Shown here: positions 1 through 11,021 of the stretch, piece by piece
Layout: each line of letters starts with the position of its first letter
How positions within the stretch are numbered: position 1 is the stretch's first letter
Assembly (NCBI RefSeq): GCF_034190915.1
Contig: NW_026947514.1
Location: forward strand, 1,302,001 to 1,366,000
DNA length: 64,000 nt
Direction: 5' to 3'
Origin: Cavia porcellus
Lineage: Eukaryota; Chordata; Mammalia; Rodentia; Caviidae
Program-made: the position numbers and the translations under genes
Notes under the pieces: generated by a model
Told to the model about the DNA's origin: nothing
Database searches by the model: none
Seen by the model: only the letters and a program-made list of their open reading frames with translations

Positions 1-372
1 TAGAGACCAGGAGAGAAGCTGGGAGGGAGTCTTCAGCTCTTAAGGACCGCAGGAAACTTCTCTAGGATGTGGACATTTGCACAGGGTGCAGTACTGAAAG
101 GAGCCTTTCATGGAACCGCTCCACACGAAAGGAAAGGTTAAAAGCAGAAACTGCAAGGCAGCCATGAAGTTAGTAACTTCAAGACAGAGAAAAATGCAGA
201 AGGCGGTAAAAAGCCATCGGCTGAGGGAGCACCGCATGGCAAGCCATCATTCTGAGTCTAACTTGAACCAGCAGCAGCCTGGGCCACAGAAAGGCACACG
301 GGGATTCAAATAGCCTCAAGGGTGAGCATCTGCTCAAGTCTGTTCGCTCCATAAATACTACCTGAACAGTGC

Positions 373-535
373 ACCAGGCATGGTGGCACATCCCTGTATA
401 CCCAGCACTTGGGAGGCTGAGGCAGGAAGACTGTCGTAAGCTTAAGGCCATCCTGGGCTACAAAAGCAAATTCAAGGCCAGCCTGCACATGTAAGCAAGA
501 CCCTATTTCAAAAAACCAAAAATAAATAAATAAAA
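373..535 (+). repeat. B1 SINE
   Basis: 7SL-derived B1 with the pol III head 'ccaggcatggtggcacat', the internal duplication and an A-rich tail. Moderately diverged. Confidence 0.85.
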
Positions 536-736
536 TTAACTGAGCAGTCTCCTTATACCAGGCATTCTTCTAAGCGCTAGATTACTAGTGGACAAGGGTA
601 GGAAGCCAGCAGGCCAACACGGAAAGTGCTTGTAATAGCCTAGGCAAGAAGAAGCTGAGAGCCACACTAATGCCAGAAACGTGGCACACTCACCAGGACA
701 TCCTGGCTTTTACTATGCTGTTTTATTGTGTCCCTT

Positions 737-776
737 CACACACACACATGCACACATGCACACGCACACACACACC
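737..776. repeat. (CA)n microsatellite
   Basis: Imperfect CA run interrupted by TG and GC steps. Confidence 0.85.
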
Positions 777-1037
777 CCTTAGAAAAATCAACCACTGCCA
801 GAGGAGCAAGACAGTGGAACCATCTTGTGTCTGGAACAAGGATCTGGCATATTAGTCTTCTGGGCCTGACTCGGGCAACTCATTCACTGGAACATCTGCA
901 CCCTGACCCCAGGCACAACACTAAGTGATGGTGATACAGTGACAATCCGTACCCTCAGGAAGATCTCCTGGAGGCAACAACGAACAAGTCCCATAAAATG
1001 CAAAGCACACAGGGTGCTAAGCAAGCTGCTGTCTACT

Positions 1038-1242
1038 TGCTTTGTTTGTTTTGTTTCTGTGCCACTGAGGATTGATCCTGAGACTTTTACACTAAGCCAC
1101 ATCCCCAGACATTTTATTTTTGATACTGAGACAGGGACATGCTAAGTTGGTAAACTACCCAGTTGGGCTTGAACTCAAGACCCGCCTGCCTTAGCCTCCC
1201 GAGTGCTAAGATTACAAGTACATTGTTATCACCATGCTTGGC
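1038..1242 (-). repeat. Old ID fragment followed by B1, both reversed
   Basis: 1038-1110 resembles a reversed ID ('gattgatcctgagacttttacac...aagccacatcccca'). 1110-1242 is a diverged reversed B1 with the 'cctgccttagcctcccgagtgctaa' core. Confidence 0.6.
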
Positions 1243-1769
1243 TAGCTGTGTGTGGAGGAAGGCCCACTCCCTGGATCGCCTGACTGTTCCAACTGCCCCT
1301 TCCCAGCTCCTCTGCACATTCCATCTGACCAACCTCTAAACACCAAGTACCCTGCCTGGGCCTGGACCTCTGCTCTCTCTATGCCCATCTACTAAGATCT
1401 GGCACCTACAGTAGGAGTAGTTTCATCTCACTGGTTTCCAGACTTTCAAAGCTTGAAATCCCCACCCATCTAGTTGTAGACAGACTGCTTTCTTCAACTC
1501 CAGACAGATCTGTCCACCTGCGTGGGACTATAGTACCCACCACCACACTCAGCCTCCCAAAACCTTGCCTTCCTCATAGATGCCAGCAGCTGGTGCTCAG
1601 TCGAAAAGCTTCCTGTCCCCTGTGAACACTTCCCCATGCATGTCCTGTAACTCGTCCAGCAACAATGTCCTTGTTCTACCTAAGCACAAATCCCAAACTC
1701 AGCCACTGCTTACCACTTTACTCCCTTCTTAGTTTAACCACCATCCTCTCTCTTGCCTGAATGATGTAC

Positions 1770-2165
1770 TGGTCAAAGTTCTCCAGAGAAACAAAACCCA
1801 CACCCCACAGGCAGACACTTATTTTAAGGAGTCAGCCCATCCGATTATAGACGTGCAAGTCCAGAGGCCATGGGTTGAGCTGGAAGGTTGGACACCTAGG
1901 AGAGAGCTGCAGAATTCTTCTTGCTCAAGGAAGACTGGTCTTGTTATATTCAGGTCTTTCATTGGTTAGACAAGGCCCAGTCACATCCTCCAGGGTAACC
2001 CGCTCTACTCAAAGTCCATCACCTCAAGCATCCATCTCATTTGAAACACCTCCACAGGAGTCCTCAGAGCACTATGGTGCAGCCTTCGTGACATAAACTG
2101 GCCAGCACAGGTGGCACCATCCCTGATCTCTCTGTTTCCACCCTTCAATCACACAGCAGCAGTCC
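1770..2165. repeat. Old dispersed mammalian repeat, class not assigned
   Basis: Order of words ('ttctccagagaaacaaaaccca', 'cttattttaaggagtcagccca', 'gggtaacccgctctactcaaagtc') resembles an old interspersed repeat common in many mammals. I cannot name the family without a library. Confidence 0.4.
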
Positions 2166-2459
2166 TGTGAGAGCCACATGTCACACCACATCACAGCTCA
2201 CCATGCAGACCCAAAGCCTTCTCCAGGGGCTCTGGACTGCCAAAGACAAAGCAGCAAGGCAAAGCTTTACAATGACTTCACATACAACTCAAAGCCCATG
2301 ATCTCTCTAACCTCATCTAGTTATCTTCCAAATCATTCTACTCTGGCTGTACTCAGAAGACACAGGAGAAACGCAGCAATGCTTTTAACCAATGGAGAAA
2401 TTATCCACGAAATTCCTTCCATTAAACGGACAAAAAAGTCTTCTAAAAACATGGATTTT

Positions 2460-2561
2460 GGGGGCTGGGGATTTAGCTCAGCGGCATAAGCACCTGCCTT
2501 GCAAGCAGGTGGTTGTAAGTTTGATCCCTGGTACCGATAAAAAAAAAAAAAAAAAAAAAAC
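2460..2561 (+). repeat. ID SINE (young-looking)
   Basis: Near-consensus tRNA-derived ID with A box 'tagctcagcggc', B-box-like 'gtttgatcc', terminal 'ggtaccgataaaa' and a 20-bp pure A tail, suggesting a recent insertion. Confidence 0.9.
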
Positions 2562-2571
2562 ATAGATTTTG

Positions 2572-2880
2572 TGGTTGTGTTAGCTTTCTACCATTGCAAC
2601 GAAATGCTTGAATAATTTTTTTTTTGAGACAAGATCTCTCTATGCAGTTCAGGCTGGCCTTGAACTCACTATGTAGCCCAAGCTGGCCTCAAACTCACAG
2701 TGATCCTCCTGTCTCAGCCACCTGAGCGCCAGGATTACAGAGATGCACTACCATGCCCAGTCTTCAACAAGTAATTTAAAAAAGGTTTATTTTAGCTCAG
2801 TTTCAGAGGTTCCAGTCCATGACCATCTGACCCTATACTGAAGTCCTGTAGCAGGGCAGCGCCCTACAGTGCAGCTACAT
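2572..2880. repeat. Old repeat split by a reversed B1
   Basis: 'gtgttagctttctaccattgcaacgaaatgcttgaataa' and 'ggtttattttagctcagtttcagaggttcc' are two halves of one old repeat. A reversed B1 with both copies of its duplication sits between them at 2618-2762. Confidence 0.6.
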
Positions 2881-4400
2881 GGAGAGTAGAACCACTGGGC
2901 TCACAGCCAGAAAAATGAGTCCTGTGATCCCTTTCAAGGCCACAGCCCTGATGATCTCGGCACCTCCCATGGCCTCCTCTCAGCAGTTCCACCATCTCCC
3001 AACAGCACTGCTATGGAGACCAAGCCTTCGACATACAGGCCTTTGGGGACATGTAAGATCCATACTACAGTACAGTGACAAGAAAACAGAAATCCTCAGA
3101 GGGCAACAGAGCTATGCTAACATCTGAGTGAAGACTAAATACTGAAAGGCAACACTACAAAATTTAAAGGAATCAAACATCCACATTCTCTAAAATACAC
3201 AGGGTCAGCTTCTTAACCTCGCTATTCCTTGACTTCCTCAAAGTCTGCTGAGAGCCTGCCACCAGATACAATGCCCAGCAAGGCCAGCCTTCTGCTTCCA
3301 GAAAACATGGCAAGTGCAAGCTGAGATGAGGAACAAGGGATCTGGGAGAAAAACCATCAGACGCTGGGATGGGAAAGCTCTCCATGTGGAAGCTCTCTCT
3401 GGAACAAACCTCATTCTAAGATGTTGAGTCAAAGACACAAAAAAACAAGACTGTCATGAGCCAGGAGCTAATGAGAGCCATGAAGACACCACACGCTCCA
3501 CTGCAGAAGGTGTGGGCATGAAGCAGCACAAGCAGGATGGTAGGAGGTGTGGCTCCCAGCCACAGCTGAGGCTACAGAGCATGACCCACTGAACCCAGAG
3601 TTGATGCCCTGGGCCAACACATGAAGCAACACAACATGGCACCAAGGTCTTCCCCATGAGTCAAGGTGAAGAGACAGGAAAGTGAGGGGAAGTCAGAACC
3701 GAGACGTGTTGTGTGTGGTACCAATTCCTCACTATGCATATAATTGCTATGGATTGCAAACATATTAACTTTTCTAGTTAATCACAAAAAATGAAACAGC
3801 AAAGCAAGGACAAAAGAGTGTAACATACAACCAGTCCAATGTAAACTACAATACAGTGTCATGTGGAAAAAGAGAAACCAGGAAATCCATGCAACTGCTG
3901 GAATATTAATCAGCAAAGCATTCCACCGGACTCACATGCAGTCCACCAACACCTGCCACTCCCAGCTCTCTAAGCCCACTACAGGAATTAAGCAACATTG
4001 TTTTCAGAAAGAAACAAACCAAGGTGACCATCTACTCACAAGCATACACGTGCAGAGCAATATGCATGCTGGTTCGGCTCACTGTTTTCAGTGCTAGTGG
4101 TCACTATCGGTTAAGCTGACTGGCTCCGTGGATGATGCTGGTGACTGGCTCACGCACATGTTAAACAGGATAGCTGGACCCAGGAAGCTCGCCTTCTCCC
4201 ATGCCAAACGTCTTCTGCTGTCCAAGCCTCAGGGGGCACTCTCCCTTACCAGAAAGACATCAAGTCCCATCTGAGCCCCCAGTGCGTGCCATGCTTCATG
4301 GCTTACCCACCTTCAGTCTGAACCCCAGCTCTACCATCATGCTAGTGACCTAAATGCAATATAGCCACAGCAAACATCCACAAACCTAGTAATTTAAAAC
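2763..4400. other. TDRD9 intron 1, largely unique
   Basis: After the old repeat tail I recognise no SINE, RNA gene or coding homology in this 1.5 kb. ORFs up to 82 codons look like chance. Confidence 0.5.
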
Positions 4401-4404
4401 ACCA

Positions 4405-4600
4405 CAAACTGCCAAGTACAGGGAACATGCTGGAACTCCAGCTACTACTTAGGAGGCCAAGGCAGGAAGCTCACAAGTTCAAAGTCAACTCAGTAAGATC
4501 TTGCCTCAAAATTAAAAAAGAACTGGGGAGACAGCCTTGGGTTCAGTCCTCAGAACTGGAAAACTCACACACACACACACCCACAAAAATTATCTCACAA
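4405..4600 (+). repeat. Diverged B1 plus ID remnant and (CA)n
   Basis: A decayed B1 ('ctggaactccagctactacttaggaggccaaggcaggaag') joins an ID-like tail ('tgggttcagtcctcagaactgg') and a short CA run at 4566-4582. Confidence 0.5.
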
Positions 4601-5145
4601 GTCCAGATGGCCTCAGCTAGGCTCTCTGCTCAGGGTCCCACAAGGCCAAAACCAAGGTCTGAGCAGGGCTGCATTCTGACGGACAGCTCCTTCAAGCTGT
4701 CACTTGACTCAGTGACAGCTTGACTCAGTTCTCCTGCGCTTTCCCTTCAGACCCTTCCAAAAACACTGTTTCAATTCATGCAAATCTCAGGGCTTCCGTG
4801 GCAGAAAGTTCTCTCCTTTTAAAGGCCTGTGTGCTTCTATCTGTTTCTCAGACACCATAGGTTAACTTAGAATGTTAACTACACTTTTTGCAGGGATATA
4901 TGGGAATTGGTGACTCTGCCACCACAATCAGTTCCTCACCCAAAGCTAAACCATACAGCTGAGTACTAACTGCATGCCAAGCATCATCTGTCTAGAGCTC
5001 AGGAAGAAAAGACACTCGCTGAGGAGTGCTCAGCCAGCACTACTCAGACAGGACCTGTTTGCGTGTAACTAAGCACCTCATTAAAATGTTCATGGCAACT
5101 TTACCAAGAAATTTTACACATGTTGAATCTTATAACACACAAAAA

Positions 5146-5257
5146 AAATTTTGAGACAGGTTCTTGCTTTGTAGTTCAGGCTGGCCTTGAACTTATGGTG
5201 ATCCTCCTGCCTCAGCCTCACAAGTGTTGAGAATATAGGCATGTGCCACCTGCCCCT
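5146..5257 (-). repeat. B1 SINE, short form
   Basis: Reversed B1 lacking the duplicated segment: 'gtagttcaggctggccttgaacttatggtgatcctcctgcctcagcct'. Confidence 0.8.
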
Positions 5258-5414
5258 CAAAATAGGGCTTTTATTTTGTCTTCACTTCATTAACCTGAAA
5301 ATTTATTGATTTTTTAAAATTAATTTTATTGACTTTTTACAAAAGTCTCAGTTTCTGGAGTGGGAAAGGTAGGGATAGAGGAATAGAAATCTTTTGGGGG
5401 GTCTTGGGGGGGTT

Positions 5415-5492
5415 GTTTTTGTTTTTTTGCAATGCTGGAGATAGAACTAGTCCCCACTCATACCAGGTAAGTATTCTACCACCCAGCCCCAA
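5415..5492 (-). repeat. ID-like SINE, old
   Basis: Reversed ID remnant preceded by a T-rich run and ending in 'taccacccagcccca'. Confidence 0.65.
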
Positions 5493-6190
5493 GTACTAGA
5501 AGTTTTAAAAACCAATCCCAAGTGCTTAAATTAACATTTTAATCTCTACTTTAGTACTTTAGTTTCTGACAAGGTCAGTAATAATTACATTCCTATCTCA
5601 TGGTCCATTATTTAAAGAAATACATTTTGGCCACTAAGCTTAACAAAGTGTTCTCTGGAGAATGATTTCCAAAGTTTACAAATTGTTTTGTTTTGTTTTA
5701 AAGAAGTAAGAAAAATATTGACATTTGGGATATTTTAAGTGAAAATAACAACTTCATTTTTATTTCAGAAAGGCTAAGATCTTCAATAAACCAATCCTTT
5801 AACAGAAGGAGAAGAAAGTATTTATACTAATACATAAATGAATATTATATATTCATTATTGTATGTACAAAAGTGGTCAATTTCCATAATGTGTTAAATG
5901 TTACTAATATATAATAAAAATAAAGACGTACTAGAACATAAGTAGAAGAGGTGGTACAAGATCATTTACCAGAATGAATCAAGGAAACAAATTATGCAAA
6001 AAAGTATTGTAAAAACCCACTCTAGAGCTGCACAAGGGGATTCCTTTGTCCTCTCCATGCCTTTAAGGAAGAAAATTATCAAAGATCCAAGGTTCCACTT
6101 GAAAGAACTCTTGCAGCAACACACAAAAACTTGATCCACAGTCTGGGCCTAATTAGATGTAACCTAACAAGAGTAACTTTTAAAAATTTT
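5493..6190. other. AT-rich unique intron sequence
   Basis: AT-rich, no recognised repeat, gene or RNA. It has several TATA/AATAAA-like words, as expected by composition. Confidence 0.5.
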
Positions 6191-6194
6191 AAAG

Positions 6195-6600
6195 GGGCTG
6201 GGGACTTCGCTCAGTGGCCTAAGCACCTCCTAGCAAGGGCAAGGTCATGAGTTCAATCGCCCATTTTAAAAAAAAAAAAAAAAAAAACTTTTAAATGTGG
6301 CTGGGAAGTTAGCTCAGTGGTAGAACTTGTCTGGCAAGTGTGAACCACTGGGTTCAGTCCTCAACACCAAAAATGTTTTTAAAAAATAAAGGAAAAAAGA
6401 GAAAGAAAAAACCAGGGCTACTAAACATTTTTCAATGGCTGGGCACAACCCGCACACCTGTAATCCTGGCCACTAGGGAGGCTACAGCAGGAAGACAGCA
6501 AGTTCAGGCTGGCCTGTGCAACACGCAGAATGAAAAGTAACAAAAGGGCTGGAACTCGCTGGTCGAGATTCCCTAGTTCAACCTCTACTACTTCAAAAAA
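6195..6600 (+). repeat. SINE cluster: ID, ID, B1, ID
   Basis: ID at 6195-6287 with a 20-base A tail, ID at 6299-6375, a short B1 at 6437-6532 and a decayed ID at 6547-6605, all in the plus direction. Serial insertion into A-rich tails explains the head-to-tail order. Confidence 0.75.
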
Positions 6601-6999
6601 AATTTTTAATTAACGAACTAAATCAAATTCCCCCCGGGGTGCTAAACTGAGTGGAGGGACACGACGAGCTGCTCCAAGATGGAGGGACTTCTCATACTGG
6701 GTTTCCTTAAAACCTCTGTTCTAGACAGGACAGATGGCGTGTCCTCCTGCCTTTTTTTTATTTGCACGAAATTCATGCAGAGTAACAGAGCAACTACTTA
6801 CGCCATGGAATCATGAGGAGGAGCATTAGTAAAATGGAACCAAAACCTAGCATCCCTGCTCCTTGACATTCACCCAAATGAGCTAAAGATGACGTCCGCA
6901 CGAAAACTCACACCTAGACTACAGCACCTTTATTCACAATCAGCAGACTCGGAAGCTGCCCGACCTGCTTCCGCAGGGAAGGGTGGTACACCCAGCGGG

Positions 7000-7400
7000 A
7001 CTGGAAAGCTGTGTGATGGACAGGACGCTCAGGTGCAGCGCACGAAGCCGATCCGAACGGCTCACACACTGCGGTGACTCCAGCTGCGCAGCACGCTGGC
7101 CAAGGCGCTACTGCGGCGGAGGCTGCAATCAGGCGCCAGCAGCTGGGGGGGCGGGGCGCGAACCTGTGCAGCACAGGCGCTGCCTCGGCAGGGAGGCCGA
7201 CCCGAAGGCGGCCAGGACGGTGACGGACGCCCCGCACCCATCGCCAAAGCCGCAGTCCGCACGCCCAGATCGACCGCGAGGTCAGCGCCAAGCTGCCGTC
7301 GCCCGCACTAGCTCCTCACTGACGCAGGCAGCAGTGACACCGGAAGTGGGAGGGAAAGGGGTCACACGGGGACGCTGCTCCGTGCTTCTGGAAAGCTAAA
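7000..7400. promoter_or_regulatory. Intronic GC/CpG-rich patch
   Basis: A second CpG-rich block lies about 500 bp inside TDRD9 intron 1, separated from the main island by an AT-rich gap near 7400-7460. It contains a consensus ETS/GABP site CCGGAAGT at 7340-7347. ORFs of 125 and 138 codons cross it but resemble no known protein. It could be an alternative promoter or enhancer; function is not shown by the sequence. Confidence 0.4.
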
Positions 7401-7635
7401 AGCAGCTTCAAACTTACGGGCACTGTTCATAATTTTTTTGAGAATTTTTTGACTGAATACTGGGGAGACTGCTTGCTGTGGGGAAATGCCAGCCTGCGCG
7501 AGTCAGGGGTGGGACCTGTGGGGCGACAGCTGGTGGCCTCCGGGGCAGCTGAAAGGGCTCGCGCTCAGCAGGCACGAGGCGGCCCGGCCCTCTCCGCCTC
7601 CCCCGCACCCCACCTCGAGAGGGCCCCTACCCCAA

Positions 7636-7731
7636 GGGCACCCCACTCCTCGAGGCACCCCACCCCCAGGACACTCCGCCCCCCAGGACACCCCACACAG
7701 GGCACCCCATTCCCAGGGTGCTCCGCCCACC
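7636..7731. repeat. GC-rich VNTR abutting TDRD9 exon 1 donor
   Basis: About six imperfect units of 14-17 bp, each beginning GG(C/A)CACCCC or similar, run from 7636 to the inferred splice donor at 7731. The last unit overlaps the donor itself. Read on the minus strand every unit carries a GGGTG or GGTGG core, so several cryptic donors sit in tandem. The TDRD9 frame stays open across the array. Confidence 0.65.
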
Positions 7732-7912
7732 TCCGGAGGCCCCGCGGGGTAGAAGCAGAAGTGGGGGACGGGGGCGCCTCCTTGCACTGCGTCTCCTCCC
7801 TGGCCACCTCAGAGGGGAAGGCTGGCGGCGAGCCCAGCAGCTCCACATTGGTCACGGTCTTGCCGATGGTGAACCAGTCATTGATCTGGTCGACGGTGAG
7901 CTGGCGCAGCAT
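7731..7912 (-). CDS. TDRD9: TDRD9 coding exon 1 (N-terminus)
   Basis: TDRD9 is a DEAH-box ATP-dependent RNA helicase with a C-terminal Tudor domain. It acts in germ-cell cytoplasm in the piRNA pathway, silencing transposons in spermatogenesis. Read on the minus strand from an ATG at 7912, the exon encodes MLRQLTVDQINDWFTIGKTV followed by TNVELLG and a Pro/Ser/Thr-rich stretch. This matches the conserved TDRD9 N-terminus (human starts MLRKLTIEQINDWFTIGKTV). The helicase core lies in later exons outside the window. The end at 7731 assumes donor AG|GTGGGC, leaving 60 codons plus 2 nt. The frame stays open for about 55 more codons past that point, into a VNTR, so the exact boundary is inferred. 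Identity is supported independently by ATP5MJ lying divergently next door, as in human. The start is fixed by conservation and by a GC-rich untranslated leader just upstream. Confidence 0.9.
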
Positions 7913-8160
7913 GCTAGCGGCCGCCTCAACCGCCTGGTCCGACTGGCGGGAAAAACCACGCGGGACGGACGGAGGCAGCCGTTCCAGAAGCCCCGCCCCG
8001 CACGCGGCCCTCGGCCAGAGCGGCGTGAGGGGGCGGGGCCGGCGCGTGGCTCCTGCCTCGCCCGCGCGAAGCCTCTTGGGTGCTTCCCAAGGCCGCCTCG
8101 CGCGAGGCCTGCTGGGACAACCGGAATCGCCAGCGGAAGGTGGTGGAGGCCAAGGGTCTA
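7913..8160 (-). promoter_or_regulatory. TDRD9: TDRD9 promoter / CpG island
   Basis: This CpG-rich stretch lies directly upstream of the TDRD9 ATG on the minus strand. It contains GC boxes (GGGGCGGGGC types near 7990 and 8030) and, at 7945-7952, GGCGGGAA, which read on the minus strand is TTCCCGCC, an E2F-type site. E2F6-containing PRC1.6 complexes silence several germline genes in somatic cells through such sites, so this is a plausible somatic repressor element; that link is inference. No TATA box is seen and the TSS is not resolved. Confidence 0.7.
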
Positions 8161-8870
8161 GATGCGTAGTTGTGGGCCTTTGGGGACAGGACGTTTAACA
8201 GGTGCCTGCTGGGGCCTGGTCCAGTGCAACCTGCAGGCCCAAACCCCGCAGAGAGGGTTCAGGTGGGGTTAAGGTGCACAACCCGCTGCTGACACTGGCT
8301 TTCCTCAACCCTCCCGTGCAGGAGGAGATGGGCTGGAAGGCTGTTGGGAGGGCTTCTTAGGAACCCCTGAATGGACTCATGGGAGAAAAGCAGGAAGGAG
8401 GCCCAGGGGGACAGGAACAAAGGCGAGGGAGCCCACACAGGGACATAAAGGAGCAAGCCCTGGGTCTGGGTGGAGGCCTGGAAGGTCTTGGGGGCCAAAA
8501 CAGATGTAAATAATGCATGGATCCTCTTCCTTTCTAAATTTCCATCTCCAAAGACCCAAAACTACACTTCTGGACCTTTGGCCTCCACTACCTTCTGCTC
8601 TCGATTCTGGTTGTGCTGGCAAGCCTTGCACAGGGTGGCCAGTGAGAAGCAGACACAGCTGGACCAGAACGGGGGGCATGTTCCAGGTGCTCTGTGACCT
8701 TAACATAGACCAGCCAGGCTTCCTTCTTCAGAATGTATTGAATAACAGTAAATTCACAAGCTACTTCTGTCTCACCAGCATTAACTGGTTAAATATTCTA
8801 GATCTCACGTGATAGAAGTAAGAAAGGCAATCATGGTTTGTTTTATTCCAGTGTAAAAACAAAACAAGCA
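8161..8870. other. Unique intergenic sequence upstream of TDRD9
   Basis: No exon or repeat recognised. Two ORFs near 8470-8812 lack homology to anything I know and have no splice or start context. Confidence 0.5.
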
Positions 8871-8876
8871 AACAAA

Positions 8877-9008
8877 GCACAAGGTCTCCCTCTAGTCTAG
8901 GCTGCCCTAGAACTCGATACAAAACGCTGGCTGGCCTCAAAATCTAGATCCTCCTGCCTCAGCCTCCTGAGTGCTGGGATTCTAAGCATGTGCCACCATA
9001 CCCTTCCT
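8877..9008 (-). repeat. B1 SINE
   Basis: Reversed, with 'cctcctgcctcagcctcctgagtgctgggattctaagcatgtgccacca'. Confidence 0.85.
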
Positions 9009-9288
9009 CCTGGCTTAATTTTTAATATCTGTAACACTCAAGTCACACACTACACACAATACTATATGTTACAGAAGGTTAATAAAGAGCTAAACGCAGT
9101 GCAGGGTTTAAAGGGGCCTATAGAGAGTAAAAAGCAGCTGCTGATAAGGCATGCAGACTTCTCTGAGAGGACAGATTGGAGTCTATGGGCTGGAACCCGT
9201 TAGCATTACGTGGAGGCAAAGGCACAAAGCTGTTAAGCAAAGGCAAAATCCAGTCTGGATGGCAGGCAGTTTCAAAAGCCAGTTTGAG

Positions 9289-9797
9289 TTGCACGTGTTA
9301 GTACACTCCTGTAATCCCAGCACTCGGGAGGCCAAGGCAGGAGGATCATTGTGAGTTTGAGACCAGCCTGGGCTATGAAGTGAGCTCAAGGCCAGTCTGA
9401 ACTGCCCAGTGAGACTGCTCTGAGTCTGGATGTCCCCCAAGCCTTATACAGTCAGGGAGATGGACTTCTAGAGTTTGTGAATGGTCCAATGCTGGGATTA
9501 TGGGTGTGATTACCACACCCAGGTAGGTGTGGCCTACATAGAATACAAGGGACAGAAATTTTCCTCTCTGTGCTCTTCCCCATTTGCTCTTGTTTGTGCT
9601 GTCTTCTGTGACCTTGAACTGTTGCCCCCTACCATGTGCCACTCTGCCTTGGACCCAGCTAGCTGCTCAGGGACTGAAACCTCCACAAACCATGTGCTAA
9701 ATAAAACTTTTCTTCCCTCACTTTGGATGTGAAGTATTTTGTCTCAGCAACAAGAAAAAAGTAACCAAGACACCCTGTCTCAAAAAGACAAAAAAAA
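9289..9797 (+). repeat. B1 SINE split by an LTR
   Basis: The B1 body runs 9289-9415 and breaks at '...cccagtgagac'. It resumes at 9773 with 'ccctgtctcaaaaagac' and its A tail. The two parts join into one ordinary B1. Confidence 0.85.
9416..9772 (+). mobile_element. MaLR-type LTR nested in B1
   Basis: About 357 bp starting TG and ending CA. A poly(A) signal in 'gtgctaaataaaacttttcttcc' is followed by 'tattttgtctcagcaacaagaaaaaagtaaccaa', the typical 3' end of mammalian MaLR (ERVL-related) LTRs. A solo LTR with no internal genes. Confidence 0.65.
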
Positions 9798-9997
9798 AAA
9801 AAAGTATCGATTTGAAGCAAGCTATGTGGCATCATAAGCAGAAGAAACCATCCCAAGCTGAAGCCCCAGGGACAGATGGGAGGTTCCTTGCCTGGCACTT
9901 TTCCTGAGCAAAGCTTGTGGTAAGCAGATGACCCAGTGATGGGCCAGTGGTGCCACTGTGCTAGCTGTGAGGTGTTTCTCATAAGTCCCAGATGATA

Positions 9998-10351
9998 GCC
10001 ATGCACTGTGGCACACACCTATGATCAAGTCTCACCTGGGTAACTTAACAAGACCCTGTTTAAAAGGGATGAGGGACCCTGGGGATGTACCTCAATTTGA
10101 AGGCCCTGGTTTAATCACAGTACCAAGCCAGATGTGGTAGCTCATGCTTTTAATTCCAGCACTCAGGAAACTGAGGCAGGAGGAGTTTGTTGAATTTGAG
10201 ACCAGCCAGAGCTATGTAATGAGTTCAAGGCCAGCCTTAACTGTATAGCAAAACTCCCAAAATCAGGGCCAGGGATTTAGCTCAGTGGTATAAGCACCTC
10301 TGTGGCAAGTGTGAGGTCATGAGTTCAATTCCCAGTATATAAAAAAAAAAA
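9998..10351 (+). repeat. SINE cluster: truncated B1, old ID, B1, ID
   Basis: B1 remnant 9998-10070, ID remnant 10076-10127, full B1 10128-10263 and ID 10266-10351 ('ggccagggatttagctcagtggtataagcacc') lie head to tail on the plus strand. Confidence 0.8.
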
Positions 10352-11020
10352 ACAATACCAAGAAAAATCTCTTGGATAAGGGATTTGCATTTGGTGTGTC
10401 TGATAAGTTCATGTGTCTGGTTTTTCTGCTATGACTTGATATCCCCATGTCCATGTGCTTCCAATTGAATTCAATAAGTTAACTTTTTATTAACATGAAT
10501 AAGTTACCAGTTTGTGCCTTGTGGTATCCCCAAGAGATGGTGGTTTACCCGTTCATACAAGGAGTGCCCTGACATTTGTGCTCAGGATGGAGTAACTCAG
10601 ATCACCTAGTGCTTTATACAATGGAGTAACTCTGGGCCAGGTTCAGCCTGAAAGCTGCTGAGATGTAAAACTCCAAAAGAGGCTGCAGTGGTCCAGGCCA
10701 GCTAAGAGAGCAAGGGTGGAAAGCAGAACCAGGAAACACCCCAAAAGAAGGATCAGGGAGAAACAACCAGCAGGACATACAAAGGGAAAAAGACAACAGA
10801 ACCACCAGACACAAACCGCCAGCCACTGTCACATTCTCAGTGCCTAGTAGAGCCACATGGATGACAGACAGGGTGTCCAGAACACACACAGGTCCCAGGC
10901 ATGGAGCTCAGTCAGTTACACACTAGTAAGTGGCCCCCAAGGGGCCGAGAAGGGTCATCTTGAGAATAGCCCAGAGAGAAGAAGCCAGGCTAGGTAGGGA
11001 GCTGCTGTTGCCTCAAACCA
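10352..11020. other. Unique intergenic sequence
   Basis: No gene or clear repeat. Part of 10.6-11.0 kb could be decayed retroviral sequence attached to the LTR-like segment that follows, but no conserved motif supports this. Confidence 0.4.
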
Positions 11021-11021
11021 T

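Larger units (their letters stand above)
1..7730 (-). other. TDRD9: TDRD9 intron 1 (partial)
   Basis: Everything left of the exon 1 donor should be TDRD9 intron 1, since no further helicase-coding exon is recognisable before the window edge. It contains numerous B1 and ID SINEs, a CA repeat, one old mammalian repeat split by a B1, and a GC-rich patch at 7.0-7.4 kb. No second exon was found; the human gene also has a long first intron. Confidence 0.7.

Noticed and set aside
2460..2561. tRNA gene suggested by A- and B-box-like sequence
   Set aside because: This is an ID SINE; it lacks a foldable tRNA and is repeated many times in the window.
7449..8198. 249-codon plus-strand ORF over the TDRD9 promoter
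   Set aside because: It is antisense to the convincing TDRD9 exon 1 and is a GC-rich shadow.
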